From an uncultured Desulfobacterales bacterium (GTDB lineage Bacteria > Desulfobacterota > Desulfobacteria > Desulfobacterales > G020354645): DNA of 6,436 nt. This document shows positions 1 through 6,055 of the stretch, piece after piece (within the stretch, counting starts at the first letter, position 1; each line of letters starts with the position of its first letter). Location of the stretch: assembly GCA_947259865.1 (NCBI GenBank), contig CAMYNZ010000283.1, forward strand, positions 1 to 6,436, written 5' to 3'. The translations under genes and the position numbers were made by a program. The notes under the pieces were generated by a model. The model searched no databases. It saw only the letters and a program-made list of their open reading frames with translations, and had not been told where the DNA came from.

Positions 1-84
1 TACGACCCCTTATGCATGAGTTTGCACGATGCAGTCGCTGATGATTTATGCAGCGACCTCGTCAAAAAACTCCCCGACCCCTGA
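1..84 (+). other. Possible C-terminal tail of an upstream gene (uncertain)
   Basis: Reading frame 1 is open from the first base to a TGA at 82-84 and would encode 27 residues ending in DLVKKLPDP. It has no recognisable motif. An open stretch this short is common by chance, and the same bases form inverted repeats, so it may equally be non-coding leader. I list it only because an upstream gene ending here would put the flavoprotein gene 58 bp downstream, within operon distance. Confidence 0.2.
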
Positions 85-124
85 GTTATTTATATATTAC
101 TGAATGAAACTTTTTGACTGCATC
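28..124. repeat. Two overlapping inverted repeats in the leader of the flavoprotein gene
   Basis: GATGCAGTC at 28-36 is the exact reverse complement of GACTGCATC at 116-124. GTCGCTG at 34-40 is the exact reverse complement of CAGCGAC at 51-57, with a 10-base loop. The two pairings share bases 34-36, so they cannot form together completely. An 8-base direct repeat CGACCCCT also occurs at 3-10 and 75-82. There is no T-tract after either stem, so these are not ordinary intrinsic terminators. A regulatory role is inference. Confidence 0.35.
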
Positions 125-142
125 AATTAAGAGAGGAACAAT

Positions 143-754
143 ATGAAAAAAAGGAGAAGAAGGTGGGATACGCTTGAAGGGGTATTGGACGAAGTATGCG
201 CAATGCTCAAACAGGGTGTTGCCCGTTTCAATGATCCGTTTCATTGGCCGGTACTGGGCACCACTGGAAAAGATGGCAGCAGTTTACGCACGGTTATCTT
301 GCGACAGTTCATATGGCCCGAAAGGATCCTGGTTTGTCACACAGACGCTCGCGCCCCTAAAGTGCAGGAAATATCCAGTTTCTCCAGGGCCAGCTGGCTT
401 TTTTATCATCCGAAAAAAAAAGTTCAATTAAGGATTTCAGGGTCTGCAACCTTGCATCTGTATGATCAATTTGCCGACCGGCAATGGACAAATACCAGAA
501 TAACCAGCCGCCTCAATTATTGCGCCGGCCAGCCCCCGGGTACCCCAATCGACAGGCCGTCGTCCGGATTACCCGATTTTTTACGCCACAAAGTCCCGAC
601 CCTGGCGCAAAGTGAAAGCGGTCGTAAAAATTTTATGGTAATTGCCGGTCGAATCGAATCGATGGATTGGTTGATTTTAAAGGTATTGGGTAACCGGCGT
701 GCCCGTTTCGATTGGAATGAAAATGAATTGAACGCCGAATGGCTGATCCCCTAA
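143..754 (+). CDS. Pyridoxamine 5'-phosphate oxidase-fold (FMN-binding split-barrel) protein
   Basis: This 203-residue protein looks like a member of the pyridoxamine 5'-phosphate oxidase family, most like the Pyridox_oxase_2/Alr4036-type group. It is probably a cytoplasmic FMN-binding protein. The PNPOx-like landmarks appear in order: a RTVILRQF strand at about 49-56, HTDARAPKVQEI at 66-77 (where PNPOx has its flavin-contacting T..S.K segment), the barrel strand KKVQLRISGSA at 92-102, a W..TRITSRLNY segment at 115-126 followed by QPPG, and a C-terminal RARFDW...EWLIP end. The length fits the family. The ATG is preceded by GAGAGGA at 131-137. The N-terminus is unusually basic (KKRRRR). Codons 91-93 are a run of nine A. 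The substrate is unknown: the family includes true PNP oxidases and many uncharacterised flavin or heme binders, so I assign no pdxH symbol. The family call is solid; the activity is not. Confidence 0.85.
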   Translation: MKKRRRRWDTLEGVLDEVCAMLKQGVARFNDPFHWPVLGTTGKDGSSLRTVILRQFIWPERILVCHTDARAPKVQEISSFSRASWLFYHPKKKVQLRISGSATLHLYDQFADRQWTNTRITSRLNYCAGQPPGTPIDRPSSGLPDFLRHKVPTLAQSESGRKNFMVIAGRIESMDWLILKVLGNRRARFDWNENELNAEWLIP

Positions 755-941
755 AAACGCTGTATCTCCGGGAACCCTCCTGCCACTGTGCAGCGTAAAA
801 AAAATCGGGGTACAGCTTGCAAATCTTTGATCTTCTCGTCCCCCATACTAACCGCCCAAATGGCTTGCCCGCTAACATCTTTTGTGCTATCAAATATGGG
901 TTATGCTAAACGGAAGAACCGAATGAAAGGAATAGAAAAAC
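755..941. other. Intergenic region between the flavoprotein and exported-protein genes
   Basis: These 187 bases contain no convincing gene. ACGCTG at 757-762 pairs with CAGCGT at 791-796 across a 28-base loop. The run of A's after it would be a T-tract only on the minus strand, where no gene here would need a terminator. A weak promoter candidate precedes the next gene (865-893). The gap suggests the two (+) genes may be transcribed separately. Confidence 0.5.
865..893 (+). promoter_or_regulatory. Weak candidate sigma70 promoter for the exported-protein gene
   Basis: TTGCCC (865-870) and TATCAA (888-893) are separated by 17 bases, and each matches the sigma70 consensus at four of six positions. 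They lie about 50 bases upstream of the ATG at 942. Matches this weak are frequent in AT-rich intergenic DNA, so only the position recommends it. Confidence 0.2.
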
Positions 942-1316
942 ATGAGACTTAAAGTCTGGGGCCTAATCAGTATTCTCGTCGGTCTATTCTTCACAACCCT
1001 GGTCTGGGGACAAGTGGAGGTGCCTGAAGAAATAAAAAAAACAGCGCCTATCTATAAGGGTGCGAAGGTTTTACAAGCGTTTCAATTTCAAGAAGGCTCC
1101 CAAGTTATCCTTGAGGTGACCGCGAGTCCCAAGCAGGTTATCATCTATTATAAAGACACCATGCAAAAAAAAGGTTGGCAAGTAGTTATGGAGATGAATA
1201 TGCAAGATAGCTCCATGTTGAATCTGGCCAAAGATGATACGACCCTGGTGGTCAACGCTAACTCTGATAAAAAAGGAAAAACCATGGTTCAGCTAGTCTT
1301 GCAGCGTAACAAATGA
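942..1316 (+). CDS. Small exported protein of unknown function
   Basis: This is a 124-residue protein with a clear N-terminal signal sequence: basic R2/K4, a hydrophobic core from about 5 to 21, and a plausible signal peptidase I site after V-W-G at 21-23, before Q24. No Cys is available for a lipobox, so it should be periplasmic or secreted. The mature ~100 residues contain APIYKGAKVL (35-44), alternating strand-like segments, and YYKDTMQKKGWQV (69-81). This resembles small secreted bacterial proteins with a 'P.YPGA ... YYK..l..kGW.v' pattern; I know the pattern but not a function. AAAGGAA at 926-932 lies 9 bases before the ATG. Two runs of eight A's fall within the gene (about 1034-1041 and 1165-1172). 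It converges on the large minus-strand gene, with 86 bases between stop codons and no clear terminator hairpin in the gap. Confidence 0.75.
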   Translation: MRLKVWGLISILVGLFFTTLVWGQVEVPEEIKKTAPIYKGAKVLQAFQFQEGSQVILEVTASPKQVIIYYKDTMQKKGWQVVMEMNMQDSSMLNLAKDDTTLVVNANSDKKGKTMVQLVLQRNK

Positions 1317-1402
1317 AGACTGGCTTTGCGCTGTTTCCGTCCGGCATGAAAGTAAGCAATCATTCAGGTTGGGATCGCAATTTTTCTGAAATAGCTGAAA
1401 CC

Positions 1403-4288
1403 CTATCCCTCTCTTCGTTCCCAGATGCTATCGATGGCTTCTTGCGCGGTTTCGGTCTGAGGCGATTTATTATCGATCAGCTCCAGCAGAAATGCTTCAG
1501 ACTCTGAGCCACCGATATTTCCCAAGGCGCTGATGGCGGCAACCAGAATGCCGTCCTGTTCCGAATCGACAGATTTTTTTAGCCGCTTTAAAAGACCTTT
1601 TTCCTGCTGGGTAATTTTCCGGGCCATTTCCAGGATCGTAACTTCAACTTGATCCAGACGGGGTAGGTCGGTCCGAGCGCCGATGGCCCGGATTAGTTGA
1701 GTTACCTTGTGGGCGTGCTTGACGGCCGCCTCTTTTTCCTCGGGAGGCTCGGCTTTTATCATTACAAGAAGTTTCAGTAAAGACGCTTCAGAAAGCGAGG
1801 TAAGATCACTGAGGGCTGTGGTAGCCCGCCAACGAACTTTATCATCCTCGTCACTCAAAGCGGCAATGATCAATTGCTCCGCATCGCCGGCTTTCAAACT
1901 GACGGCCGTATTCAGAGCTTGATCCCGAACTCTGGGGTGCGAGTGACGCGATAGCCTTCTTGCCCGGTCAATATCATCGTCTCCATGACCCACGGAACCG
2001 AGAACCCGCAGCGCATTTTTTTGAATATGCCACTTCTGTTCAGTGTCGTCCAGCACTTCCACAACCCAATGCCGCGCTAACTCACCTTTTTTGATCAAGG
2101 CATCCGTAGCTGCTTTATGTGCGCCCTGATCATCACTTTCCGAGAGAATCTTGCCCAGTATTTCAACGCCCAGGTAACCGGATCTCTGCGTGATTTCATC
2201 GATTGTTTGCCGCTGGGATTCCTCAGTGTTCAGGTATGCCGAGGCGAGTCCATCTTTTATGTCCTCATAAATAAAATCCACCGGATCCGAAGCTAAACCG
2301 GTTTTTTCTGAAGGTAAGGGGGCCTCTTTTGCGGCTTTATCGACTGCTTTGGTAATGACAAGCAGGACCGGCCAATCTTGATGTTCAATAAGTAACGGGG
2401 CCGCCCGCTTGAAAAATTTTAACATTACAACGGCATCGTCCACGGATTCAGCCTTCAGTATTCTGTGGGCGTGGTGCTTAACGTGTGCCCGAACATCTTC
2501 CGCCATTTTCATGGTATTTATCACGTATTGTACATCCGGCGGAAGCTCTTCAAAGGCTAAAATTTCATTGTGATACAGCTGCTCAAAAAAGCTTATCGCG
2601 CCGGGGGCATCTGCCAGGACCAGCCTCCTTGCGACCCACTTCAGAATCCGTTTGACGTTCGTAATACGCCGTTCGAGAACTTCATTGAAAGGGTGTTCCT
2701 TCCAGGCGTTTTTGAGTTGATCCAGCTCTTTGAGTATGCTTTTTGAAGTCGGCAGAAGGGTCTGCTCGGGGAATGCGTCAATGATGGCTTGCTCAATTTC
2801 CTGGGTTTGCATATTCTCGACGTGGGTGGCGACAATATAACAATTGATAACGAGGTCTTTTAGGAATTCGGGGTGCGTTAATGGGCGAATAATGTCTTGA
2901 ATGATTTGCAGTTTTAAATTGGTGATGGCCTCATCGGATTTGCCCTTGAAGATAGGCAAGAGTTTCAAATCCTTGGCCAGGCGCTGGATAGCCATCTCTA
3001 CTCGCCAGGGAATATTTTGCTCGATAGCAATCATATCGTCCATAAACACTGTTGATATTTCGGTAATCCCATGCTCGGCCAGGGTGTGGGATAAAAGTTC
3101 ACCCACCTTGACCTTTTCACCCCGGTCTGACTTGGGATCACCCATGATGTCCACAAATTTTTCAAAATTTTCAAGCGGCATATTCTTTTTAATCGCAAAA
3201 CTTATCAATCCTTTGCGTTTAAAATATTCCCGCAGTTTGGGAACGAATAGCTCCGACTTTCCGGCTCCCACTAAAATTCGCACATTTACGGGTTCGTCCA
3301 GTATGCCCGTGATTAATATATCGGCTTTGCCGCCGGCCTCTTGGAGGGTGATCATGATTTCCTCGGAATCGACCAGAGAATTTTGCAGTGCTTCATGGAG
3401 ACCGCGCTTGGCATTCTGCGAGCCGGGATGGTCTGAAGCATAATAGCCGCTTCTTAAAATGGCCTTGGTCAGGTCCATGAGAAAGTCACCGGCCGGTTTT
3501 ACTTTTTCACGTTCCTGGGCAGACAGATTCTTTTTTTCAGCCAGCGGCGGCTCAGTTGTTTCAGGCGCTTCTATTACGTCCCTTTCGCTGCTTACTTTCT
3601 CTTGTGCCAGTGCCTCTTTGATCCAATCCAGCGACAGTGCTTTATCATCTTCCTTCTTTTTGGAGGATTCAACGTCTTCGGTTTCACTATCATTTGGAGG
3701 AAGTGCTTCTTCTGCGGGCTCAGCTGTTTTTATTTTTTTGCCTTTTCTGGTGGCTTTCTCACCGATAATTTCCACCTGAATCTTTTTTGCTTTGGTTGCA
3801 CTTGCGGGATCAGCAGCGGTTCCATTTTTGTATAATACCTCTGCGTCAAGAGAAATGGATGCAACCGGATCTTCCTGCTCTTTTTTATCTTTTGGCGGGA
3901 TCGGGGGTTTATCTATTATTTTTTCGGGAGTGTCCCGGGAAGCAGCTGTCTTTGAGGGTATGCCAAGAATGTTTCGGTATTCTTCATTTTCACCAAGGAT
4001 GGCGTCCAGATTTTTCAGGATGTCTTCAAAATCGCCAAGTATGACGACCAGCATTCCTTGCGGTTTTTTAAAACGATCGGCTGCCTGGGCGTCTATCGAT
4101 AGAGCGACACGACCATCAGCCATAAAGACCTGATCTATTCCGGATAAATTAAATTTCAGTCTAAGCCTGGAACCCGCTGGCAAGGGCTTTTTAGATCGAA
4201 GAAATATTTTTCCTTTTTTGAACTGCGCATAGTCTCTGCTGAATCGTTCGACGGAACCGTAGTTGAGTTTGATAGTATTTATTGCCAA
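1403..4288 (-). CDS. Large PilZ-like / HEAT-repeat protein, putative signalling scaffold
   Basis: This protein has about 961 residues; numbers here count from the upstream TTG at 4294. Residues 1-105 resemble a PilZ-like barrel of the deltaproteobacterial type: F..DY...KKGKIFL.SKKPLPAGS, then MADGRVA and a GM near 80. The c-di-GMP signature (N/D)xSxxG is not recognisable; the site reads AQFKKGK. Residues 112-265 are a low-complexity Lys/Glu/Pro linker, probably disordered. Residues 268-400 contain YYASDHPGSQNA and resemble the 'Y..gHP' helical module seen in deltaproteobacterial signalling proteins. Residues 400-700 are mostly helical. Residues 700-960 carry HEAT-type repeats, clearest at 785-830 (HPRVRDQAL, DDKVRWRATTALSDL) and 912-955. 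There is no signal peptide or membrane segment, so it is likely cytoplasmic. No ATG occurs before residue 59, so the start must be TTG. I prefer the TTG at 4288, six bases after AAGAGG; the one at 4294 abuts that site. The likely role is a protein-interaction scaffold; the partner and ligand are unknown. Confidence 0.85.
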   Translation of the reverse strand: MAINTIKLNYGSVERFSRDYAQFKKGKIFLRSKKPLPAGSRLRLKFNLSGIDQVFMADGRVALSIDAQAADRFKKPQGMLVVILGDFEDILKNLDAILGENEEYRNILGIPSKTAASRDTPEKIIDKPPIPPKDKKEQEDPVASISLDAEVLYKNGTAADPASATKAKKIQVEIIGEKATRKGKKIKTAEPAEEALPPNDSETEDVESSKKKEDDKALSLDWIKEALAQEKVSSERDVIEAPETTEPPLAEKKNLSAQEREKVKPAGDFLMDLTKAILRSGYYASDHPGSQNAKRGLHEALQNSLVDSEEIMITLQEAGGKADILITGILDEPVNVRILVGAGKSELFVPKLREYFKRKGLISFAIKKNMPLENFEKFVDIMGDPKSDRGEKVKVGELLSHTLAEHGITEISTVFMDDMIAIEQNIPWRVEMAIQRLAKDLKLLPIFKGKSDEAITNLKLQIIQDIIRPLTHPEFLKDLVINCYIVATHVENMQTQEIEQAIIDAFPEQTLLPTSKSILKELDQLKNAWKEHPFNEVLERRITNVKRILKWVARRLVLADAPGAISFFEQLYHNEILAFEELPPDVQYVINTMKMAEDVRAHVKHHAHRILKAESVDDAVVMLKFFKRAAPLLIEHQDWPVLLVITKAVDKAAKEAPLPSEKTGLASDPVDFIYEDIKDGLASAYLNTEESQRQTIDEITQRSGYLGVEILGKILSESDDQGAHKAATDALIKKGELARHWVVEVLDDTEQKWHIQKNALRVLGSVGHGDDDIDRARRLSRHSHPRVRDQALNTAVSLKAGDAEQLIIAALSDEDDKVRWRATTALSDLTSLSEASLLKLLVMIKAEPPEEKEAAVKHAHKVTQLIRAIGARTDLPRLDQVEVTILEMARKITQQEKGLLKRLKKSVDSEQDGILVAAISALGNIGGSESEAFLLELIDNKSPQTETAQEAIDSIWERREG

Positions 4289-4294
4289 TTTCAA

Positions 4295-4300
4295 CCTCTT
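4295..4300 (-). promoter_or_regulatory. Ribosome binding site that decides the TTG start of the large gene
   Basis: On the minus strand AAGAGG lies at 4300-4295. It directly abuts the upstream TTG (4294-4292), which leaves no spacer, but sits 6 bases before the second in-frame TTG (4288-4286), which is normal spacing. This favours translation from 4288, giving an N-terminus M-A-I-N-T-I. Confidence 0.5.
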
Positions 4301-4348
4301 GGGCTAGGGATAAAAATACCTAGGCGCTTTTTTGGCAATGATAAAGGT

Positions 4349-4409
4349 GGTGGTATCTGCAGTGGCAGTCAACAGCACCTATTTACCGAACAAAAAAATA
4401 AATACCACC
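4349..4409 (-). repeat. Inverted repeat in the leader of the large gene
   Basis: GGTGGTAT at 4349-4356 is the exact reverse complement of ATACCACC at 4402-4409, with a 45-base loop. A competing pairing is AGGTG at 4345-4349 with CACCT at 4376-4380. Both lie in the predicted untranslated leader between the promoter (4449-4477) and the TTG start. It could be a leader RNA structure or a split operator. Eight-base arms across a long loop are only moderately unlikely by chance. Confidence 0.3.
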
Positions 4410-4448
4410 CTAATTGATACTTATTACTCATTCTGTTTTCTTCTAATA

Positions 4449-4477
4449 ATTATAGGGGATTAGCCGAAAAGTGTCAA
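4449..4477 (-). promoter_or_regulatory. Consensus-perfect sigma70 promoter for the large PilZ-like/HEAT gene
   Basis: On the minus strand TTGACA (4477-4472) and TATAAT (4454-4449) are separated by exactly 17 bases (CTTTTCGGCTAATCCCC). All 12 hexamer positions match the consensus and the spacing is optimal. The predicted transcription start is near 4442, giving a leader of about 154 nt before the TTG at 4288. A 5-base dyad, CTAAT/ATTAG (4443-4447 and 4459-4463), spans the -10 element and could be an operator half-site pair, though arms this short are weak evidence. Confidence 0.8.
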
Positions 4478-4585
4478 GAAACACGGTAACCGGCACTGTC
4501 GAATACAATCTTAGCGGTTGGGTTGATGACTGGAATACGAGCGGTGATCGGCGAATCCATTTCCATCAAAATACACTTTCATTCA

Positions 4586-4608
4586 CGTAAGCTTTGCGTT
4601 ACCTTACG
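4586..4608. repeat. Short dyad upstream of the RidA-like gene
   Basis: CGTAAG at 4586-4591 is the reverse complement of CTTACG at 4603-4608, with an 11-base loop. An overlapping alternative pairs GCGT (4596-4599) with ACGC (4606-4609). It lies about 55 bases before the start codon. It could be a regulator-binding dyad or a small hairpin; no T-tract long enough for a terminator is obvious. Confidence 0.2.
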
Positions 4609-4650
4609 CTTTTGAAGGCAGGGTTATCCGGAAAGCTATATAAACAAAAA

Positions 4651-4659
4651 AGGGAGGAG
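4651..4659 (+). promoter_or_regulatory. Strong ribosome binding site fixing the RidA-like start
   Basis: AGGGAGGAG contains the full GGAGG core (4653-4657), five bases before ATG 4663. The frame stays open upstream to a TTG at 4594, but those extra 23 residues (rich in K, L and R) have no counterpart in RidA proteins. The ATG is therefore clearly the start. Confidence 0.8.
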
Positions 4660-4662
4660 CAT

Positions 4663-5046
4663 ATGGCCCATGACATTCTAAAACTAAAAAGCGTCCATTC
4701 CACCATAGGGTATTCCCATGCAGCCAAAGCGGGTGACACACTGTATATTGCCGGTCAAATCGCACAGGACGTGAATGGCAATTTGGTGGGTAAAGGGGAT
4801 TTCGAAGCCCAGGTCCGTCAGGTATTTACAAACTTGAAAAACATAATGGCGGAAGCCGGCAGCAGCCTGCAGCACATCGTGAAAATGACGACCTTTCTGA
4901 CCCATTACAGCTATATTGAAACGTATCGAAGTGTCCGAAACGAATTTTTTTCAGAACCCTTCCCACCCAACACGCTGCTGATAATAGGTAGTTTAGCGCT
5001 GCCGGATTATATGGTAGAGGTAGAGGCGATTGCGGTACTGGACTAA
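4663..5046 (+). CDS. RidA/YjgF/UK114-family protein with atypical active site
   Basis: At 127 residues this is the standard RidA length, and such proteins normally form cytoplasmic trimers. Family landmarks: TIGYSHAAKAGDTLYIAGQIAQD (14-36, matching IGPYSQA...SGQ), a conserved helix VRQVFTNLKNIMAEAGSSLQHIVKMTTFLT (51-80), Y..VRNEFF...FPPNT (88-104), and the C-terminal VEVEAIAVLD. Classical RidA enamine/imine deaminases carry a catalytic Arg in the F-P-A-R-S segment. Here the aligned segment is F-P-P-N-T, with Asn103 in the Arg position, while the acidic VEVEAIA end is retained. Deamination of 2-aminoacrylate-type imines is therefore doubtful. It more likely belongs to an Arg-lacking Rid subgroup with an unknown or catabolic substrate, so I withhold the ridA symbol. 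It is divergent from the large gene and convergent with the BtuF-like gene, so context gives no pathway. Confidence 0.88.
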   Translation: MAHDILKLKSVHSTIGYSHAAKAGDTLYIAGQIAQDVNGNLVGKGDFEAQVRQVFTNLKNIMAEAGSSLQHIVKMTTFLTHYSYIETYRSVRNEFFSEPFPPNTLLIIGSLALPDYMVEVEAIAVLD

Positions 5047-5090
5047 AAAGCTATCTCAAAAATACATCTAACGTTCAATTACGGTGTTGC

Positions 5091-5135
5091 GGACCTTCTC
5101 AAAATGCTCACATACTCCCGTGTATGCTCCGCTAA
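5091..5135. repeat. Possible dispersed palindromic intergenic element
   Basis: The segment includes CATAC (5111-5115) and GTATG (5122-5126) around a 6-base loop, set in the context GCTCA...GCTCCGC. It sits between two convergent stop codons. The wording resembles intergenic sequences I associate with recurring short elements in proteobacterial genomes, but I cannot confirm copies from one window. No T-tract follows, so it is a poor intrinsic terminator. Confidence 0.25.
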
Positions 5136-5225
5136 ATCTGTTTAACGGTAAATAAAGGACACTTGCACCGGAAAGCGATTTGGCTTCGCATATTGGGCAG
5201 AATCTATTGGTAATTTGTAGGGTAG

Positions 5226-6023
5226 TCAAGGGACACCATTGCTGTAAAGTGTGTCGAATAATTTTTCCACCATGTCCACGATACGGGGGCCTGTGCGGCA
5301 GGTTAAGCTGCAGTCAAATGCAAACACTTTCCCCAATCGGACGGCTCTCAATGACTGCCACTCCGGTCTTTGGCTGATACCCGCAATTGAGTTGAGGTCA
5401 AAGCCGCAACTAAAAACAACTTCCGGGTTCCATTGACGCAGCCGGGTCAAGGTTATCTTGGGATAGGCCTCCGGAATCGAGCCGGTCACATTTTTTCCGC
5501 CGGCCCTGCTGATGATGTCATATTGAAAAGACAACGGTCCGGCGACATGAAAGCGGTCATCCTCCAGATCCAGGATCCGGGAAACGGTATATCGGTTTTC
5601 GATGGCAATAGCGCTCACGGCGGCATCCACTGCCGCCAGACGCGCTCGCAGATTGTCTACCAGATTTTCCGCGCCTTTTTGGGCGCCCAGCAGTTTGCCG
5701 ATCCGAATCATATCGTTGAGGGCCTCGTCAACAGAAACCGGATTTACAAGAATAACCCGCATATCTTCCGATTCCAGCGTGCGCTTCAACTGGTGGTGGG
5801 CGGTCTGCAACCCCAAAACTAAATCGGGTTTCAATGAAAATATTTTCTCCAGGTCCGGATCGAACCAGCAAGCGACATGGGGCCGCTGATTAACCTCTTT
5901 CGGATAGTCGCAGCTGTCCGTAACCCCAACCACGCGATGTCCTAATTCAAGGGCGAAGAGGGTCTCGGTCAGCGAAGGGGTAAGAGAGATAATTCTTTCC
6001 GGCAATATTTTTTTTACGGGCAT
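5226..6023 (-). CDS. BtuF-like cobalamin-binding (Peripla_BP_2) protein lacking a signal peptide
   Basis: This 265-residue protein has the fold of class III substrate-binding proteins (Peripla_BP_2, BtuF/COG0614). Landmarks: RIISLTPSLTETLFALELGHRVVGVTD.CDYP (10-41), DLEKIFSLKPDLVLG (57-71), a lobe-linking helical region at about 98-135, YPKITLTRLRQWNPEVVFSCG (187-207), and the C-terminal W.SLRAVRLGKVFAFD...GPRIVDMVEKL (222-255). The likely ligand is a corrinoid; heme or siderophore is a less likely alternative within the fold. The N-terminus (MPVKKILPERI) has neither a hydrophobic signal segment nor a lipobox Cys, so it appears cytoplasmic, unlike transport BtuF. No BtuC or BtuD homologue is visible. 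The start is ATG 6023, preceded by AAGGA with 5-base spacing. A TTG at 6050 would add nine residues that do not make a signal peptide. It lies downstream of the peptidase gene on the same strand. Confidence 0.82.
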   Translation of the reverse strand: MPVKKILPERIISLTPSLTETLFALELGHRVVGVTDSCDYPKEVNQRPHVACWFDPDLEKIFSLKPDLVLGLQTAHHQLKRTLESEDMRVILVNPVSVDEALNDMIRIGKLLGAQKGAENLVDNLRARLAAVDAAVSAIAIENRYTVSRILDLEDDRFHVAGPLSFQYDIISRAGGKNVTGSIPEAYPKITLTRLRQWNPEVVFSCGFDLNSIAGISQRPEWQSLRAVRLGKVFAFDCSLTCRTGPRIVDMVEKLFDTLYSNGVP

Positions 6024-6028
6024 GTCAT

Positions 6029-6033
6029 TCCTT
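6029..6033 (-). promoter_or_regulatory. Ribosome binding site fixing the BtuF-like start
   Basis: On the minus strand AAGGA (6033-6029) lies five bases before ATG 6023-6021. It supports this start over the upstream in-frame TTG at 6050. Confidence 0.6.
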
Positions 6034-6055
6034 AACGGGTTGTTGCCCAAATCTT

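Larger units (their letters stand above)
4295..4662. other. Divergent intergenic region, 368 bp
   Basis: This gap separates the large minus-strand gene from the plus-strand RidA-like gene. Its left half is the probable leader of the large gene, with an 8-base inverted repeat, downstream of a consensus promoter at 4449-4477. The right half is upstream of the RidA-like gene and holds a 6-base dyad at 4586-4608 and a weak AT-rich -10-like stretch (TATATAA, 4637-4643) without a convincing -35. I see no coding potential or recognisable structured RNA family. Confidence 0.6.

Noticed and set aside
757..805. Stem ACGCTG/CAGCGT with neighbouring homopolymer run as a terminator of the flavoprotein gene
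   Set aside because: The run after the stem on the plus strand is A, not T. It would act only on minus-strand transcripts, and the loop is long.
633..893. Minus-strand frame of 86 codons over the end of the flavoprotein gene
   Set aside because: It overlaps the conserved C-terminus of the flavoprotein in antisense and has no recognisable domain.
1317..1402. Bidirectional terminator between the convergent exported-protein and large genes
   Set aside because: I looked on both strands for a GC-rich hairpin followed by T's and found none.
1313..1507. 64-codon plus-strand frame overlapping the exported-protein stop codon
   Set aside because: More than half lies antisense to the end of the large HEAT-repeat gene. 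It has no domain or RBS, and the start overlap is incidental.
2901..3443. Long plus-strand open frame inside the large gene
   Set aside because: It is the antisense shadow of the large gene: Ser-rich composition, no motifs, no RBS, and fully overlapped by a well-supported coding region.
4360..4366. GCCACTG (minus strand), like a conserved segment of cobalamin riboswitches; another copy on the plus strand at 782-788
   Set aside because: Neither copy is accompanied by the B12 box or other conserved riboswitch segments, and neither lies upstream of the BtuF-like gene. Chance heptamers.
4369..4431. Twenty-codon upstream reading frame in the leader of the large gene (minus strand, ATG at 4431)
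   Set aside because: It has no Shine-Dalgarno sequence and starts only about 11 bases after the predicted transcription start. Its composition is unremarkable.
4594..4662. N-terminal extension of the RidA-like protein from TTG 4594
   Set aside because: RidA proteins begin close to the residues encoded at 4663. A strong GGAGG site precedes that ATG, and the extension has no family counterpart.
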